Shown here: positions 1 through 6,736 of the stretch, piece after piece
How the letters are laid out: each line of letters opens with the position of its first letter
Numbering within the stretch: the stretch's first letter is position 1
Assembly (NCBI GenBank): GCA_011048855.1
Contig: DSCZ01000113.1
Span: 1-8,416, forward strand
Direction of reading: 5' to 3'
DNA: 8,416 bases
Origin: Desulfobacteraceae bacterium
Lineage (GTDB): Bacteria > Desulfobacterota > DSM-4660 > Desulfatiglandales > Desulfatiglandaceae
Translations under genes and position numbers: made by a program
The notes under the pieces: generated by a model
Seen by the model: only the letters and a program-made list of their open reading frames with translations
What the model was told of the DNA's origin: nothing
Database searches by the model: none

Positions 1-2
1 AT

Positions 3-572
3 TTTCATCCTCGGGGGTGGCCAGAATCGGCAATCTGGTCATGTGCGTTTGGACTGGCTGTGTTCCTTGTTCTTTGGTATCTCGTTAAAATGCAACCGGA
101 TGAAACAGCCCGATATGAAGGACTCCAAAAAGAAGTGTACAATTTATCCATATCAATAGGAGAATTAACAGATCTTATAAAATCAAATCAAACATTGCTT
201 ACAAAAAATCAGGCGAATAATATAAAAAAATTATACATTTCAACCGTTTCAAATGAATTGAATGAAATTATTATCCATAAATTAAGAGACAATAATGTCT
301 CAAAAAGTCGCGATCAACTTATTAAAGATATTGGCGCCGAGATACAAAAAATAATGTCTGATTATGCTTCATTTTTGGATGATCTTATTGAAATGGAACG
401 CTATACTTTACAAGCTGAAATTGCCAAACAAATTCACGGTAAAGATTCATCTCTCGCCTCCCTGTTCTTTCTTGATGTTTTTCTTGAACGAACATCGAAC
501 CCTGAACAAAGGACATCCCTTTATCTCCGATGGTTCCACTACCCACGGGAGCGATTAGAGTCATCGCTTTGA
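3..572 (+). CDS. Membrane-anchored coiled-coil protein of unknown function, 5' end outside window
   Basis: The frame is open from the left edge to the stop at 570-572, giving about 189 visible residues. The first in-window start candidate is GTG at 60, but the codons before it encode a strongly hydrophobic stretch (SAIWSCAFGLAVFLVLWYLV) that runs through that GTG. Starting there would cut a transmembrane helix in half, so I take the gene as continuing off the left edge. After the helix comes a polar, Lys/Asn/Glu/Gln-rich, probably alpha-helical or coiled-coil region, as in a single-pass protein with a soluble helical domain. I do not recognise a family. The gene is clearly more AT-rich than the housekeeping genes to its right, but the last roughly 30 codons, from about 480, switch to higher GC and to a different residue character. 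The C-terminus may therefore be foreign, through truncation and fusion at a junction. Coding status is likely; function is unknown. Confidence 0.6.
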   Translation, partial: FHPRGWPESAIWSCAFGLAVFLVLWYLVKMQPDETARYEGLQKEVYNLSISIGELTDLIKSNQTLLTKNQANNIKKLYISTVSNELNEIIIHKLRDNNVSKSRDQLIKDIGAEIQKIMSDYASFLDDLIEMERYTLQAEIAKQIHGKDSSLASLFFLDVFLERTSNPEQRTSLYLRWFHYPRERLESSL

Positions 573-693
573 TAGCGAACTCCGCTCCCATTCCTGGCTT
601 TCCCGAAACCAATCGGTCACACCGGTTTGATAAACCAACCCTATAGTGCAAGGGCTTCACTTGTGAGGAAAAATTAGTGGGTTTGGGCCTGGG

Positions 694-918
694 TTAGTAT
701 CGGACCTGAAATGTGACTCTGTTAGTTGACCCGGCTACGCGAACCAAAATAGTGTCGGGAAGTGACGATAACCTATACGTATCTTTGCCCCGTTTGTACT
801 CAAGGGTGTAATCCGTGATCCGATCACCATCAAAGGTTTTGGTTTTGCTCACCTCCCCCACAGGTGTGGAAGAAATTGTAAAAAAGCAGATGAGGGATAA
901 TACCATAAGTGTTTTCAT
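694..918 (-). CDS. Small secreted or periplasmic protein, hypothetical, 74 aa
   Basis: I chose the ATG at 918 because it opens with a classic signal peptide: MKTL, then a hydrophobic core (MVLSLICFFTISS) before a polar mature part. A GGTGGA sequence lies about 10 bases upstream. The frame stays open further upstream to an ATG at 984, but those extra residues would bury the signal peptide. The Cys in LSLIC does not fit a lipobox (Leu-Ile in place of a small residue before Cys), so signal peptidase I export is more likely than lipidation. The mature part is about 50 residues with alternating polar and beta-branched residues (DTILVRVAGSTNRVTFQVRY at the end), suggesting a small beta-rich domain. 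No family is recognised. It sits alone, opposite in strand to the coiled-coil gene and prfC. It could be a decayed fragment of a larger exported protein. Confidence 0.45.
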   Translation of the reverse strand: MKTLMVLSLICFFTISSTPVGEVSKTKTFDGDRITDYTLEYKRGKDTYRLSSLPDTILVRVAGSTNRVTFQVRY

Positions 919-1160
919 AGATCTCATTTCCACCCGCGGAATGTTCCCTACCGCACCACCCAGAATGCCTTCGATTCTTGTCAATTCGGCGTGCAGTTGT
1001 TTTTCCGGTTTAACAGCCCTTTGGCGGCCGTCAAGAAATGGAGAAAGGTCTTGGCCACCCGTTGTTCTGGTTTCGTTTCCACCTTTCTCCAGTATCCAGG
1101 ACAGTATAAACTTTTTTGATTGCCCGGGCGACCTTTTTGTACCGATGCTGAAAGTTTTCC
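919..1160. other. Gene-poor stretch with possible decayed minus-strand coding DNA
   Basis: No convincing intact gene is visible. On the minus strand two overlapping frames both look protein-like. One, at about 981-1196 from an ATG at 1196, gives a basic 71-residue peptide containing GRPGNQKSLYCPGYWRKVE. The other, upstream of about 1038, gives RYKKVARAIKKVYTVLDTGE and stops, and it has no ATG start. Plausible peptide in two adjacent frames is what a frameshifted remnant looks like, but it could also be chance. Neither frame has a good ribosome binding site. The parent family is not recognised. Confidence 0.25.
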
Positions 1161-1189
1161 TTGACAGGCTGATTTAGAGAACTTATGAG
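1161..1189 (+). promoter_or_regulatory. Candidate sigma-70 promoter for prfC
   Basis: A perfect -35 box TTGACA (1161-1166), a 17-base spacer and TATGAG (1184-1189, 4 of 6 to TATAAT) lie on the prfC strand. Initiation near 1196 would give a leader of roughly 135 bases. The -35 match and ideal spacing are seen directly; use as a promoter is inferred. Confidence 0.5.
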
Positions 1190-1194
1190 TGTTC

Positions 1195-1206
1195 ATTATG
1201 CATAAT
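1195..1206. promoter_or_regulatory. Perfect 12-bp palindrome at the predicted prfC transcription start
   Basis: ATTATGCATAAT is its own reverse complement and lies 5 bases after the candidate -10 box, where an operator would block initiation. It could equally be a chance AT-rich palindrome, or its half CATAAT could serve as an alternative -10 element. Confidence 0.3.
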
Positions 1207-1226
1207 TTACCTTCCATCCAGAATTC

Positions 1227-1248
1227 AGCGCGTATCCATAACCGCGCT
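1227..1248 (+). other. GC-rich hairpin in the prfC leader
   Basis: AGCGCG and CGCGCT form a perfect 6-bp stem around a 10-base loop, about 85 bases before the prfC start codon. There is no U-tract after it, so it is not an intrinsic terminator. Any role in leader stability or translation is speculative. Confidence 0.3.
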
Positions 1249-1331
1249 TTCCTGACTCCGCCCTGAGCAGCGTTACCGTTCCCCGGCTATCAACAAAACC
1301 GCCTTTAAACTTTTAAAATAAAGAAGTTAAA

Positions 1332-2927
1332 ATGGAATCTGTGAATACGAAACTCAGGCGCCGTGAAATTGAGCGTCGCCGCACTTTCGGGATAATAAGC
1401 CACCCGGATGCCGGCAAAACAACATTGACCGAGAAAATGCTGCTGTTCGGGGGAGCCATACAGATGGCAGGTTCGGTAAAAGCCCGCAAGGCGAGCCGTC
1501 ACGCCACAAGCGACTGGATGTCAATCGAGCAGTCCCGGGGAATTTCGGTCACCAGCTCGGTGATGAAGTTCGACTACCGGGGTTACGAGATAAATCTTCT
1601 AGACACCCCCGGTCACCAGGATTTTTCGGAAGACACCTACCGTGTACTCACCGCGGTGGATAGTGCCGTGATGGTCATCGACAGCGTCAAGGGAGTCGAG
1701 ACCCAGACCCGCAAATTGATGGAAGTCTGCAGGATGCGCAACACCCCGATACTGACCTTCATCAACAAGTTGGATCGCGAAGGCATGCCGCCGCTCGACA
1801 TCCTCGCCGACATCGAGGAAACGCTTCAAATCGAATGCGCCCCGCTTTCCTGGCCCGTGGGGATGGGGAAAGGATTCAAGGGGACCTACAACCTTTATCG
1901 CAAGGAACTGACCCTTTTCACTCCCGGCCTGGAAAGGCCGCCGGAAGATGCGCTCACCATCCGGGATCTGGACGACCCGCTGCTGGATGAGCTCCTGGGT
2001 AGCCGCGCGCGGGAGTTGCGCGATGATATCGCACTGATCGAAGGAGCCGCCAATCCTTTCGATCTGCAGGACTTTCTCAAAGGAAGCCAGACTCCTGTCT
2101 TTTTCGGGAGCGCCGTCAACAACTTCGGCGTGCGCGAACTCCTGGACACGTTTGTGGAAATCGCACCCGGCCCGCTGCCCCGTCCGGCCTCCACCCGCAC
2201 TGTCTCGCCGGAGGAAAAAGCGTTTTCCGGATTCGTATTCAAGATACAGGCAAACATGGACCCGGCCCACCGGGATCGCATCGCGTTTCTGAGGATCTGC
2301 TCTGGACGTTTCAAGAGGGGGATGCGGATACGGCACCACCGCCTTGGCAAGGACATTCTCGTGGCCAACCCGATTATTTTCATGGCGCAGGACAGAAGCT
2401 TCGTGGAAGAGGCCTGGCCCGGCGACATAATCGGCATTCACAACCATGGAACGATAAAGATCGGTGATGCGTTTTCTGAAAAGGAGCCTCTGAATTTTTC
2501 CGGTATCCCAAATTTCGCGCCTGAACATTTCCGCCGCGTTCGCCTGGCATCCCCGCTCAAGGCCAAGCAACTCAACAAGGGCCTCACCCAGCTGGCGGAG
2601 GAGGGAGCGATACAGCTTTTCCGCCCGCTTATGACAAGCGAATACATAATGGGCGCCGTGGGCGTCCTGCAGTTTGACGTGACGGCCGCCCGGCTGAAAG
2701 ACGAATACGGTGTGGACGCGGTATATGATCCGCTTGGTTATGCCGCCGCCAGGTGGGTCCAGTGCGGGGACCGGAAACGGCTCACCGCTTTCGAAAAAGC
2801 CAACCATGCCAACCTCGCAGTGGATGCGGGTGGAAACCTGGCCTACCTGGCCGACAGCGAATGGAGGCTCAACAGGGTGACCGAACAATGGCCTGAAGTA
2901 ACCTTTTTGAAAACAAGAGAAATCTGA
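1332..2927 (+). CDS. prfC: Peptide chain release factor 3 (RF3), translational GTPase
   Basis: RF3 is the cytoplasmic GTPase that recycles RF1/RF2 from the ribosome after peptide release. The 531 residues match the usual length (about 529 in E. coli). All G-domain motifs are present: P-loop SHPDAGKTT (residues 23-31), switch I RGISVTSS (69-76), G3 DTPGH (91-95) and G4 NKLD (145-148). The [20 protein letters not shown] segment (47-66) is typical of RF3 and separates it from EF-G. Domain II follows (about 300-390), then the RF3-specific C-terminal domain with the hallmark GVLQFDV. The ATG at 1332 follows AAGAAG by 5 bases, a moderate ribosome binding site. The N-terminus ([20 protein letters not shown]) fits the family, so the start is sound. 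The gene appears monocistronic, transcribed from a candidate promoter at 1161, with no intrinsic terminator visible downstream. No defects are seen. Confidence 0.97.
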   Translation: MESVNTKLRRREIERRRTFGIISHPDAGKTTLTEKMLLFGGAIQMAGSVKARKASRHATSDWMSIEQSRGISVTSSVMKFDYRGYEINLLDTPGHQDFSEDTYRVLTAVDSAVMVIDSVKGVETQTRKLMEVCRMRNTPILTFINKLDREGMPPLDILADIEETLQIECAPLSWPVGMGKGFKGTYNLYRKELTLFTPGLERPPEDALTIRDLDDPLLDELLGSRARELRDDIALIEGAANPFDLQDFLKGSQTPVFFGSAVNNFGVRELLDTFVEIAPGPLPRPASTRTVSPEEKAFSGFVFKIQANMDPAHRDRIAFLRICSGRFKRGMRIRHHRLGKDILVANPIIFMAQDRSFVEEAWPGDIIGIHNHGTIKIGDAFSEKEPLNFSGIPNFAPEHFRRVRLASPLKAKQLNKGLTQLAEEGAIQLFRPLMTSEYIMGAVGVLQFDVTAARLKDEYGVDAVYDPLGYAAARWVQCGDRKRLTAFEKANHANLAVDAGGNLAYLADSEWRLNRVTEQWPEVTFLKTREI

Positions 2928-2995
2928 CCGTCAAACCTTAGGTCGACCCCGAGCGGCCGGAGGCTGTACAGGCGAGGTGATGGAAGCCCGGGAGA

Positions 2996-3148
2996 TTACA
3001 TCAGCAATTCATCCGGCGTGGATTCGATCATGTAATCCGGCTCCGGGTGCGGGCCACCAGGATTTCGAGAGGCATACGTTCCGCAGCGGCACAGGTGACG
3101 GGCATCAATAGTCTGCAAAGTCTTCGGATCCCTGAAACATCCCTTCAT
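2996..3148 (-). pseudogene. Possible remnant of a HAD-family phosphatase C-terminus
   Basis: The minus strand carries a 50-codon frame from ATG at 3148 to a stop at 2996, ending PEPDYMIESTPDELLM. That tail strongly resembles the end of HAD phosphatases of the phosphoglycolate phosphatase or pyrophosphatase type (pattern PDY-hydrophobic-hydrophobic-x-S-x-x-ELL). Just upstream the match appears to move to the next frame (MPVTCAAAERMPLEILVA), where family members have the A-G-M-P-V segment. This suggests a frameshift near 3050. The catalytic N-terminal motifs (DxDGT) are absent, so no functional enzyme is encoded. The resemblance is from memory of the family, and a chance match of a short peptide is possible. 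Confidence 0.35.
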
Positions 3149-3188
3149 CGTTACGCCGCCGCCTTGATCGAGGGGTTTCGACCTTCCC

Positions 3189-3216
3189 TTGACATTGGAG
3201 GATTCTCTGATACATT
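3189..3216 (+). promoter_or_regulatory. Candidate sigma-70 promoter for the carboxypeptidase gene
   Basis: TTGACA (3189-3194, perfect -35), a 16-base spacer and TACATT (3211-3216, 4 of 6 to TATAAT) precede the carboxypeptidase start by about 130 bases on the same strand. This is the only good box pair I found in the spacer after prfC. Confidence 0.45.
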
Positions 3217-3294
3217 CGTCTTATTCAGAGTAAGGCATGTAGATTCAATGTTTACGGTTCAGAGAGCCCGTTTCCCCTGTAAAACCGAGCGGTC

Positions 3295-3316
3295 GCCCCG
3301 CGTTAACTGACGGGGC
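3295..3316 (+). other. Hairpin in the leader of the carboxypeptidase gene
   Basis: GCCCCG and CGGGGC form a perfect 6-bp stem around a 10-base loop containing the palindrome GTTAAC. It lies 13 bases before the GGGAGGG ribosome binding site and has no U-tract. It might tune access to the start region, which is speculative. Confidence 0.3.
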
Positions 3317-3346
3317 CGGACCTACGCCGGGAGGGATGAGAGCATC

Positions 3347-4555
3347 ATGATGTTTTTTCAACGGCTGTGTCTCATTTTTGGTTTTCTTTTTTTACTTCCC
3401 GTCTTCTCGGCCGGCTCCCCTGTTCCGGTGCAGCCGTCCTCGGGGCTGAGCGCCCGCAACTACCTGGTCATGGACGCTCACAGCGGGGCTGTGCTGGCCG
3501 AGCAAAATCCGGATGAACGGGTGGCACCTGCGAGCCTGGTCAAGATAATGACCGCATACCTGGTTTTTCAGGAACTCAAGGCCGGCAAACTGAGGCTGGA
3601 CGAAGAGGTGGCAGTCAGCGAACGGGCCTGGCGCACGGGGATGACCGGGGCGTCCCGGATGTACATAGATGTGGGCAGCAGGGTCACCGTCGAAGATCTG
3701 CTCCGGGGGATGATCGTTCAATCAGGCAATGACGCCTGCGTCGCCCTCGCCGAACGGCTCGCGGGAACCGAGGAGGCCTTCGTAGACATGATGAACGCCC
3801 AGGCGAGGTCCCTTGGCCTGGAAAACACGCGGTTCCAGAACAGCCACGGCCTTCCGAGCAAGGAGGCCCAGTATACGTCGGCCCGGGATATCGTCACCCT
3901 GGCGCGTTTCCTGATCTTGAACTTCCAGGAATACTACGGATATTATTCAGAACGCTCCTTCACCTACAACAACATTACGCAGCACAACCGCAACCGGCTT
4001 CCGGGGCGGGACAGCTCCGTCGACGGCGTCAAGACGGGCTGGACGAAGGAAGCGGGGTACAACCTGGTCACATCGGCCAAGCGTGACGGCATGAGACTCG
4101 TGTCCGTCGTCATGGGCATCCAGGCGTCGAGCGGCCGGCAGGGGGCATCAGCCCGCGCGAAACAGACCGAAGCCTTGTTGAACTGGGCGTTCCGGCAGTT
4201 CGAAACGGTGAAGGTAAGGGAATCGGGAGTGGCACTGGCGGAGCCCCGCATATGGAAAGGCGTCGAAAAATTCCTTCCGGTGGGTTTGAACGAGGCTTTT
4301 TACCTCACGATCCCCCGCGGCAAACAGGAGAGCCTGCAGGTCCAAATTCACCTGGTAGAGGATATCCAGGCTCCCGTGGCTGAGGGCCGGCCCATGGGCG
4401 AACTGCACGCCTTGATCGACGACGAACGCATCGACGGCCGGCAACTGGTAGCCCTGAAGACGATAGAAAAAGGCGGCATATTCAGGGTTTTCCTTGACAC
4501 CATCCAGCGTCTGCTCGGCGGCCTGGCAGGCTCCATCCGGGGCTTGTGGAATTGA
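3347..4555 (+). CDS. D-alanyl-D-alanine carboxypeptidase, PBP5/6 type (peptidase S11)
   Basis: This periplasmic enzyme removes the terminal D-Ala from peptidoglycan pentapeptides and so limits cross-linking. The 402 residues begin with a signal peptide (hydrophobic 7-20, likely cut near VFSA-GS at 22-23). The three catalytic motifs of the serine penicillin-recognising fold are intact: S63-L-V-K66 (nucleophile and general base), S126-G-N128 and K229-T-G231. A PBP5_C-like beta domain spans about 285-375. The C-terminus (IFRVFLDTIQRLLGGLAGSI) is amphipathic, the usual means by which these enzymes sit on the outer face of the inner membrane. Two tandem ATGs at 3347 and 3350 follow GGGAGGG (3329-3335), and either could be used. 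The gene is well separated from both neighbours. A PbpG-like endopeptidase is less likely because the C-terminal domain and anchor are present. Symbols dacA/dacC/dacF cannot be told apart from sequence alone. Confidence 0.95.
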   Translation: MMFFQRLCLIFGFLFLLPVFSAGSPVPVQPSSGLSARNYLVMDAHSGAVLAEQNPDERVAPASLVKIMTAYLVFQELKAGKLRLDEEVAVSERAWRTGMTGASRMYIDVGSRVTVEDLLRGMIVQSGNDACVALAERLAGTEEAFVDMMNAQARSLGLENTRFQNSHGLPSKEAQYTSARDIVTLARFLILNFQEYYGYYSERSFTYNNITQHNRNRLPGRDSSVDGVKTGWTKEAGYNLVTSAKRDGMRLVSVVMGIQASSGRQGASARAKQTEALLNWAFRQFETVKVRESGVALAEPRIWKGVEKFLPVGLNEAFYLTIPRGKQESLQVQIHLVEDIQAPVAEGRPMGELHALIDDERIDGRQLVALKTIEKGGIFRVFLDTIQRLLGGLAGSIRGLWN

Positions 4556-4568
4556 CCTGAAACATTAT

Positions 4569-4602
4569 TCCGGATTTGAACATCGATGAAATCGAAACCG
4601 GA
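4569..4602. other. Imperfect hairpin between convergent genes
   Basis: TCCGGATTT (4569-4577) pairs with AAACCGGA (4595-4602), an 8-bp stem with one bulged A. It lies 14 bases after the carboxypeptidase stop and 85 bases beyond the stop of the converging amidase gene. CCGGAT occurs three times here (4570, 4598, 4618). No T-tract follows on either strand, so a terminator role is uncertain. Confidence 0.25.
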
Positions 4603-4686
4603 TGATCATCGTTAACGCCGGATTTCCCGATGTCTCCGTCAAAATCACCTGGTTTCCATCCTTAGCTACCAACTCCGTAATTGCCT

Positions 4687-5925
4687 TCACCTGGACTGTA
4701 CCTCCTCCAACACCCCTCGGGCTGCCTCTACAAAAGCCCTGCAGCCCCTGATGATGTCCTCCTCTGATGTGTCCTCGGCGATGTCGTGGCTGATTCCGCC
4801 GATGCTGGGGATGAAAAGCATGCCCGCGGGGATATGGCGGGCCAGGACCTGGGCGTCGTGGCCCGCGCCACTCGGCATGACGTTCCACGCCCCAGGGGCA
4901 TGATTTTCGGCGGCCTCTTCCAGTCGCCTGCGGATCCCTTCGTCCATAACCGCAGGGGCCACTTCAGGGAAGGCCGGTTCGATGGAAGCCGTCACAGGCC
5001 CCATACGATTCACCTCCATCACGACTCGCTCGGCCCCTTTTCTCATTCGGTCCAGAACCGCCTCATCCGTGTCCCGAAACTGAAGTGAAAGTTCCGCCTT
5101 CCCTGGAATCACGCTGGGCACTCCAGGCTCGAAAACCACGCGTCCCACGGTCCAAACGGAACGTGGACCTGCCAGCTTTGCAAGCTCTTGGTCGAGAAGA
5201 CCGGCCGTCTTGATAAGTGTCATGCCTGCATCCTTTCGGCAGGACATCGGGGTCGTTCCCGCATGATTCTGTTCACCTGAGAATTTTATGGTGAAAGTCC
5301 GTATGCCCACAATGGCGGTTACCACACCCAGCAGCTTTTTCTCTGCCTCGAGGTACGGCCCCTGTTCCACGTGAGCCTCCAGGTAGGCAATGTGGCGGAT
5401 AGGATCGAGCCGGGCGAGGGGAAGATTTTCCAGCCCTGCTTCCTTGAGAGCTTCCAGGAGGGACTGGCCTGTTCGCAGATTCAGCGCCCGCTCCACATCG
5501 GAGTCAATCAGCTCTTCACAAAAAGATTTGCTTCCCATGGTTCCCATGAAGGTCCCCTCCTCATCGCTCCAGGAAACCACATCCAAGGCAAAAGCAGAGG
5601 TTTCAGAATCGGCCGCCATAACCCTCGCTGCCTCCAGGGCGTAGACCACCCCTAAGGCCCCGTCCAACCAACCTCCCGTGGGCTGGGAGTCTGTATGGGA
5701 GCCCACTAACAACGCCGTCCCCGGATTTCGGGAGTGTCCAATAACATTACCAACGCCGTCCATCGAGGCGTCCAGGCCTGCTTCCTCCATGCGGCCAAGC
5801 AGCCACCGTCGCGCCTCCATGTCGGCCGGCGAGAAAGCGGGGCGGGCCACGCCGATCCCGTGGCGACCGATGGAGCGAAGATGGTAAAGATCCGCCATGA
5901 GGCGTTCAGGATTCATCGTTGTCAT
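4687..5925 (-). CDS. Zn-dependent amidase, hydantoinase/carbamoylase family (M20)
   Basis: The 412 residues match the usual length of the N-carbamoyl-L-amino-acid hydrolase / beta-ureidopropionase / allantoate amidohydrolase group, cytoplasmic dimeric di-metal enzymes that hydrolyse N-carbamoyl or ureido amides and release ammonia and CO2 or an amino acid. Metal-binding and catalytic positions are intact: GSH77TDSQPTGGWLD88G, SDE122E123GTF, AH185VEQGP and H380 in ISHDIAED. The lid-domain signature QNHAGTTPM and the PSGAGHDAQ motif are also present. The ATG at 5925 follows AGGGAG by 6 bases, which fixes the start. Substrate cannot be assigned: no hydantoinase, racemase or allantoinase gene lies in the window. 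It is the last gene of the minus-strand run, 30 bases downstream of a candidate 33-codon ORF and 204 bases after cooT. It could be co-transcribed with the metal genes or have its own promoter. Confidence 0.92.
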   Translation of the reverse strand: MTTMNPERLMADLYHLRSIGRHGIGVARPAFSPADMEARRWLLGRMEEAGLDASMDGVGNVIGHSRNPGTALLVGSHTDSQPTGGWLDGALGVVYALEAARVMAADSETSAFALDVVSWSDEEGTFMGTMGSKSFCEELIDSDVERALNLRTGQSLLEALKEAGLENLPLARLDPIRHIAYLEAHVEQGPYLEAEKKLLGVVTAIVGIRTFTIKFSGEQNHAGTTPMSCRKDAGMTLIKTAGLLDQELAKLAGPRSVWTVGRVVFEPGVPSVIPGKAELSLQFRDTDEAVLDRMRKGAERVVMEVNRMGPVTASIEPAFPEVAPAVMDEGIRRRLEEAAENHAPGAWNVMPSGAGHDAQVLARHIPAGMLFIPSIGGISHDIAEDTSEEDIIRGCRAFVEAARGVLEEVQSR

Positions 5926-5955
5926 TTTGTCTCCCTCATAAATTTTTCCAGTTTT

Positions 5956-6057
5956 TCAAAAAGTAAAGACTTTATCCGCTTCCATTGCTATTTCGTGTCC
6001 ATCATCCATCCAACCTATCGGGCATGTTCCCGATCCCACAAGACCGAGGGATTTCAT
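5956..6057 (-). CDS. Candidate 33-residue ORF between cooT and the amidase gene
   Basis: ATG at 6057 is preceded by GAGGGG with a 5-base spacer, a strong Shine-Dalgarno, and by an in-frame stop 9 bases upstream, which defines the start sharply. The peptide begins MKSLGLVGSGTCPIGW and ends in DKVFTF. It has no transmembrane segment and no recognised family. It begins 72 bases after the cooT stop and ends 30 bases before the amidase start, spacing typical of an operon member or a translated leader. The opening MKSLGLVG loosely recalls the first strand of Rossmann-like or Asp/Glu-racemase proteins, so it could also be the stub of a truncated gene. A 6-6-6 dyad (6017-6034) lies inside it. Confidence 0.3.
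   Translation of the reverse strand: MKSLGLVGSGTCPIGWMDDGHEIAMEADKVFTF
6017..6034. promoter_or_regulatory. Perfect inverted repeat upstream of the amidase gene
   Basis: ATCGGG and CCCGAT flank a 6-base centre (CATGTT). The site lies about 92 bases upstream of the amidase start codon and inside the candidate 33-codon ORF. Dyads of this form often bind dimeric repressors, but no regulator is encoded in the window. Confidence 0.3.
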
Positions 6058-6129
6058 GCAGACCCCTCAAACATAAAAATCACCATCGAATTTATTCATT
6101 TCTCCCATGATAAGGACCTACTATCAGCT

Positions 6130-6321
6130 TCAAGCCTGATCGAAAAAGATTTTATGGTCAATAAGGTTCATTCGCCGGAGCTTGCCGGTGATCAGCTTTT
6201 CCTCGCCGAAGATGTTCTCCAGCCGGATCCTCCCCTGGTCTTCGGGCACAATCAAGTCGACACTTTCCATGACCAGTTCCTCTTCGCCGTTTCTTAAAAA
6301 AAAAGCATTGCTTTCACACAT
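6130..6321 (-). CDS. cooT: CooT-family nickel-binding protein
   Basis: The 63-residue protein has the length and layout of CooT: Met-Cys at the very N-terminus (MCESNAFFLRNG), then short beta strands with VDLIVPEDQGRIRLENIFGE and a C-terminal strand near HKIFFDQA. In Rhodospirillum rubrum CooT is a small cytoplasmic homodimer that binds one Ni(II) through Cys2 and helps nickel loading of CO dehydrogenase; Cys2 is conserved here. The family is also found in organisms without CO dehydrogenase, so general nickel handling is the safer call. The start overlaps the DUF3842 stop by 8 bases (shared ATGTGTGA), and a perfect AAGGAGG lies at 6331-6337, 9 bases upstream, inside the DUF3842 coding region. 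Translational coupling and high output are likely. No coo genes for CO dehydrogenase are seen in the window. Confidence 0.88.
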   Translation of the reverse strand: MCESNAFFLRNGEEELVMESVDLIVPEDQGRIRLENIFGEEKLITGKLRRMNLIDHKIFFDQA

Positions 6322-6736
6322 CGTTTAAAACCTCCTTCAAGTGTTTATTGATCACCATGTCCACCAGGTGGGGCAGCGGTTCCTGGCCGGCACCGACTAT
6401 CACCACCTTTTCCTGGTGAAGCGGAATGAGAATCTTCGGGGCCGGGCTGGATGCTATTGCCTCGGCCATAGCGAGAGTGAGCTCACCCATCATCGCATTG
6501 GGCCACATAACAGCCACCGGTCCAAGGATGAAATCGACTTTGCCCACAGTTTGCACCACCGGATTTTCGCCGGTGGCGCCCCGGTTTGCCCCGGACTTCA
6601 TCATCTGGGAGGTGGAAATGGCATTCGTACCGACGGCCAGGATTTCCACGGTTTCCCCAAACCTTTCCCTCAATTTTTTTACGATCAGGGCACCTATCCC
6701 GCCTCCCTGGCCATCGATCACACAAAAGCGCTTCAT
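6314..6736 (-). CDS. DUF3842 family protein, Gly-rich nucleotide-binding-like fold
   Basis: The 140 residues match the uncharacterised DUF3842 family along their length. They begin MKRFCVIDGQGGGIGALIVK, where the Gly-rich loop after the first beta strand is typical of a Rossmann-like dinucleotide or nucleotide site. GTNAISTSQMMKSGANRGATGEN (residues 37-59) and the KILIPLHQEKVVIVG strand-turn-strand near 101-115 follow. No function has been established for the family as far as I know. The frame stays open far upstream, but the family start is the Met at 6736; its ribosome binding site is weak (AGGT). It follows the fmdE-like stop by 91 bases and overlaps cooT by 8, so it belongs to that operon. 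Partnership with CooT suggests a role in metal delivery or sensing, which is inference. Confidence 0.85.
   Translation of the reverse strand: MKRFCVIDGQGGGIGALIVKKLRERFGETVEILAVGTNAISTSQMMKSGANRGATGENPVVQTVGKVDFILGPVAVMWPNAMMGELTLAMAEAIASSPAPKILIPLHQEKVVIVGAGQEPLPHLVDMVINKHLKEVLNDV

Noticed and set aside
385..660. Minus-strand 91-codon frame as an independent gene
   Set aside because: It is mostly antisense to the coiled-coil ORF, has no clear ribosome binding site and no recognised family. It is kept only as a hint of a foreign segment from about 480 onward.
1599..2888. Long open frame on the minus strand (429 codons)
   Set aside because: It is fully antisense to prfC, whose motifs are intact. 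The antisense peptide shows no domain and arises from prfC codon bias.
3047..3310. Plus-strand 87-codon frame before the carboxypeptidase gene
   Set aside because: It has no ribosome binding site and no recognisable protein character, and it runs through the candidate promoter. The HAD-like remnant on the other strand explains the openness better.
4565..4888. Minus-strand frame over the amidase 3' end and the convergent spacer
   Set aside because: Its upstream part is Arg/Pro/Gly-rich shadow of the amidase gene. The last 40 codons look tidier (VQVKAITELVAKDGNQVIL) but are too short to support a gene.
5734..6297. Plus-strand 187-codon frame
   Set aside because: It is antisense to both the amidase 5' end and cooT. 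The real genes have strong ribosome binding sites and family motifs.
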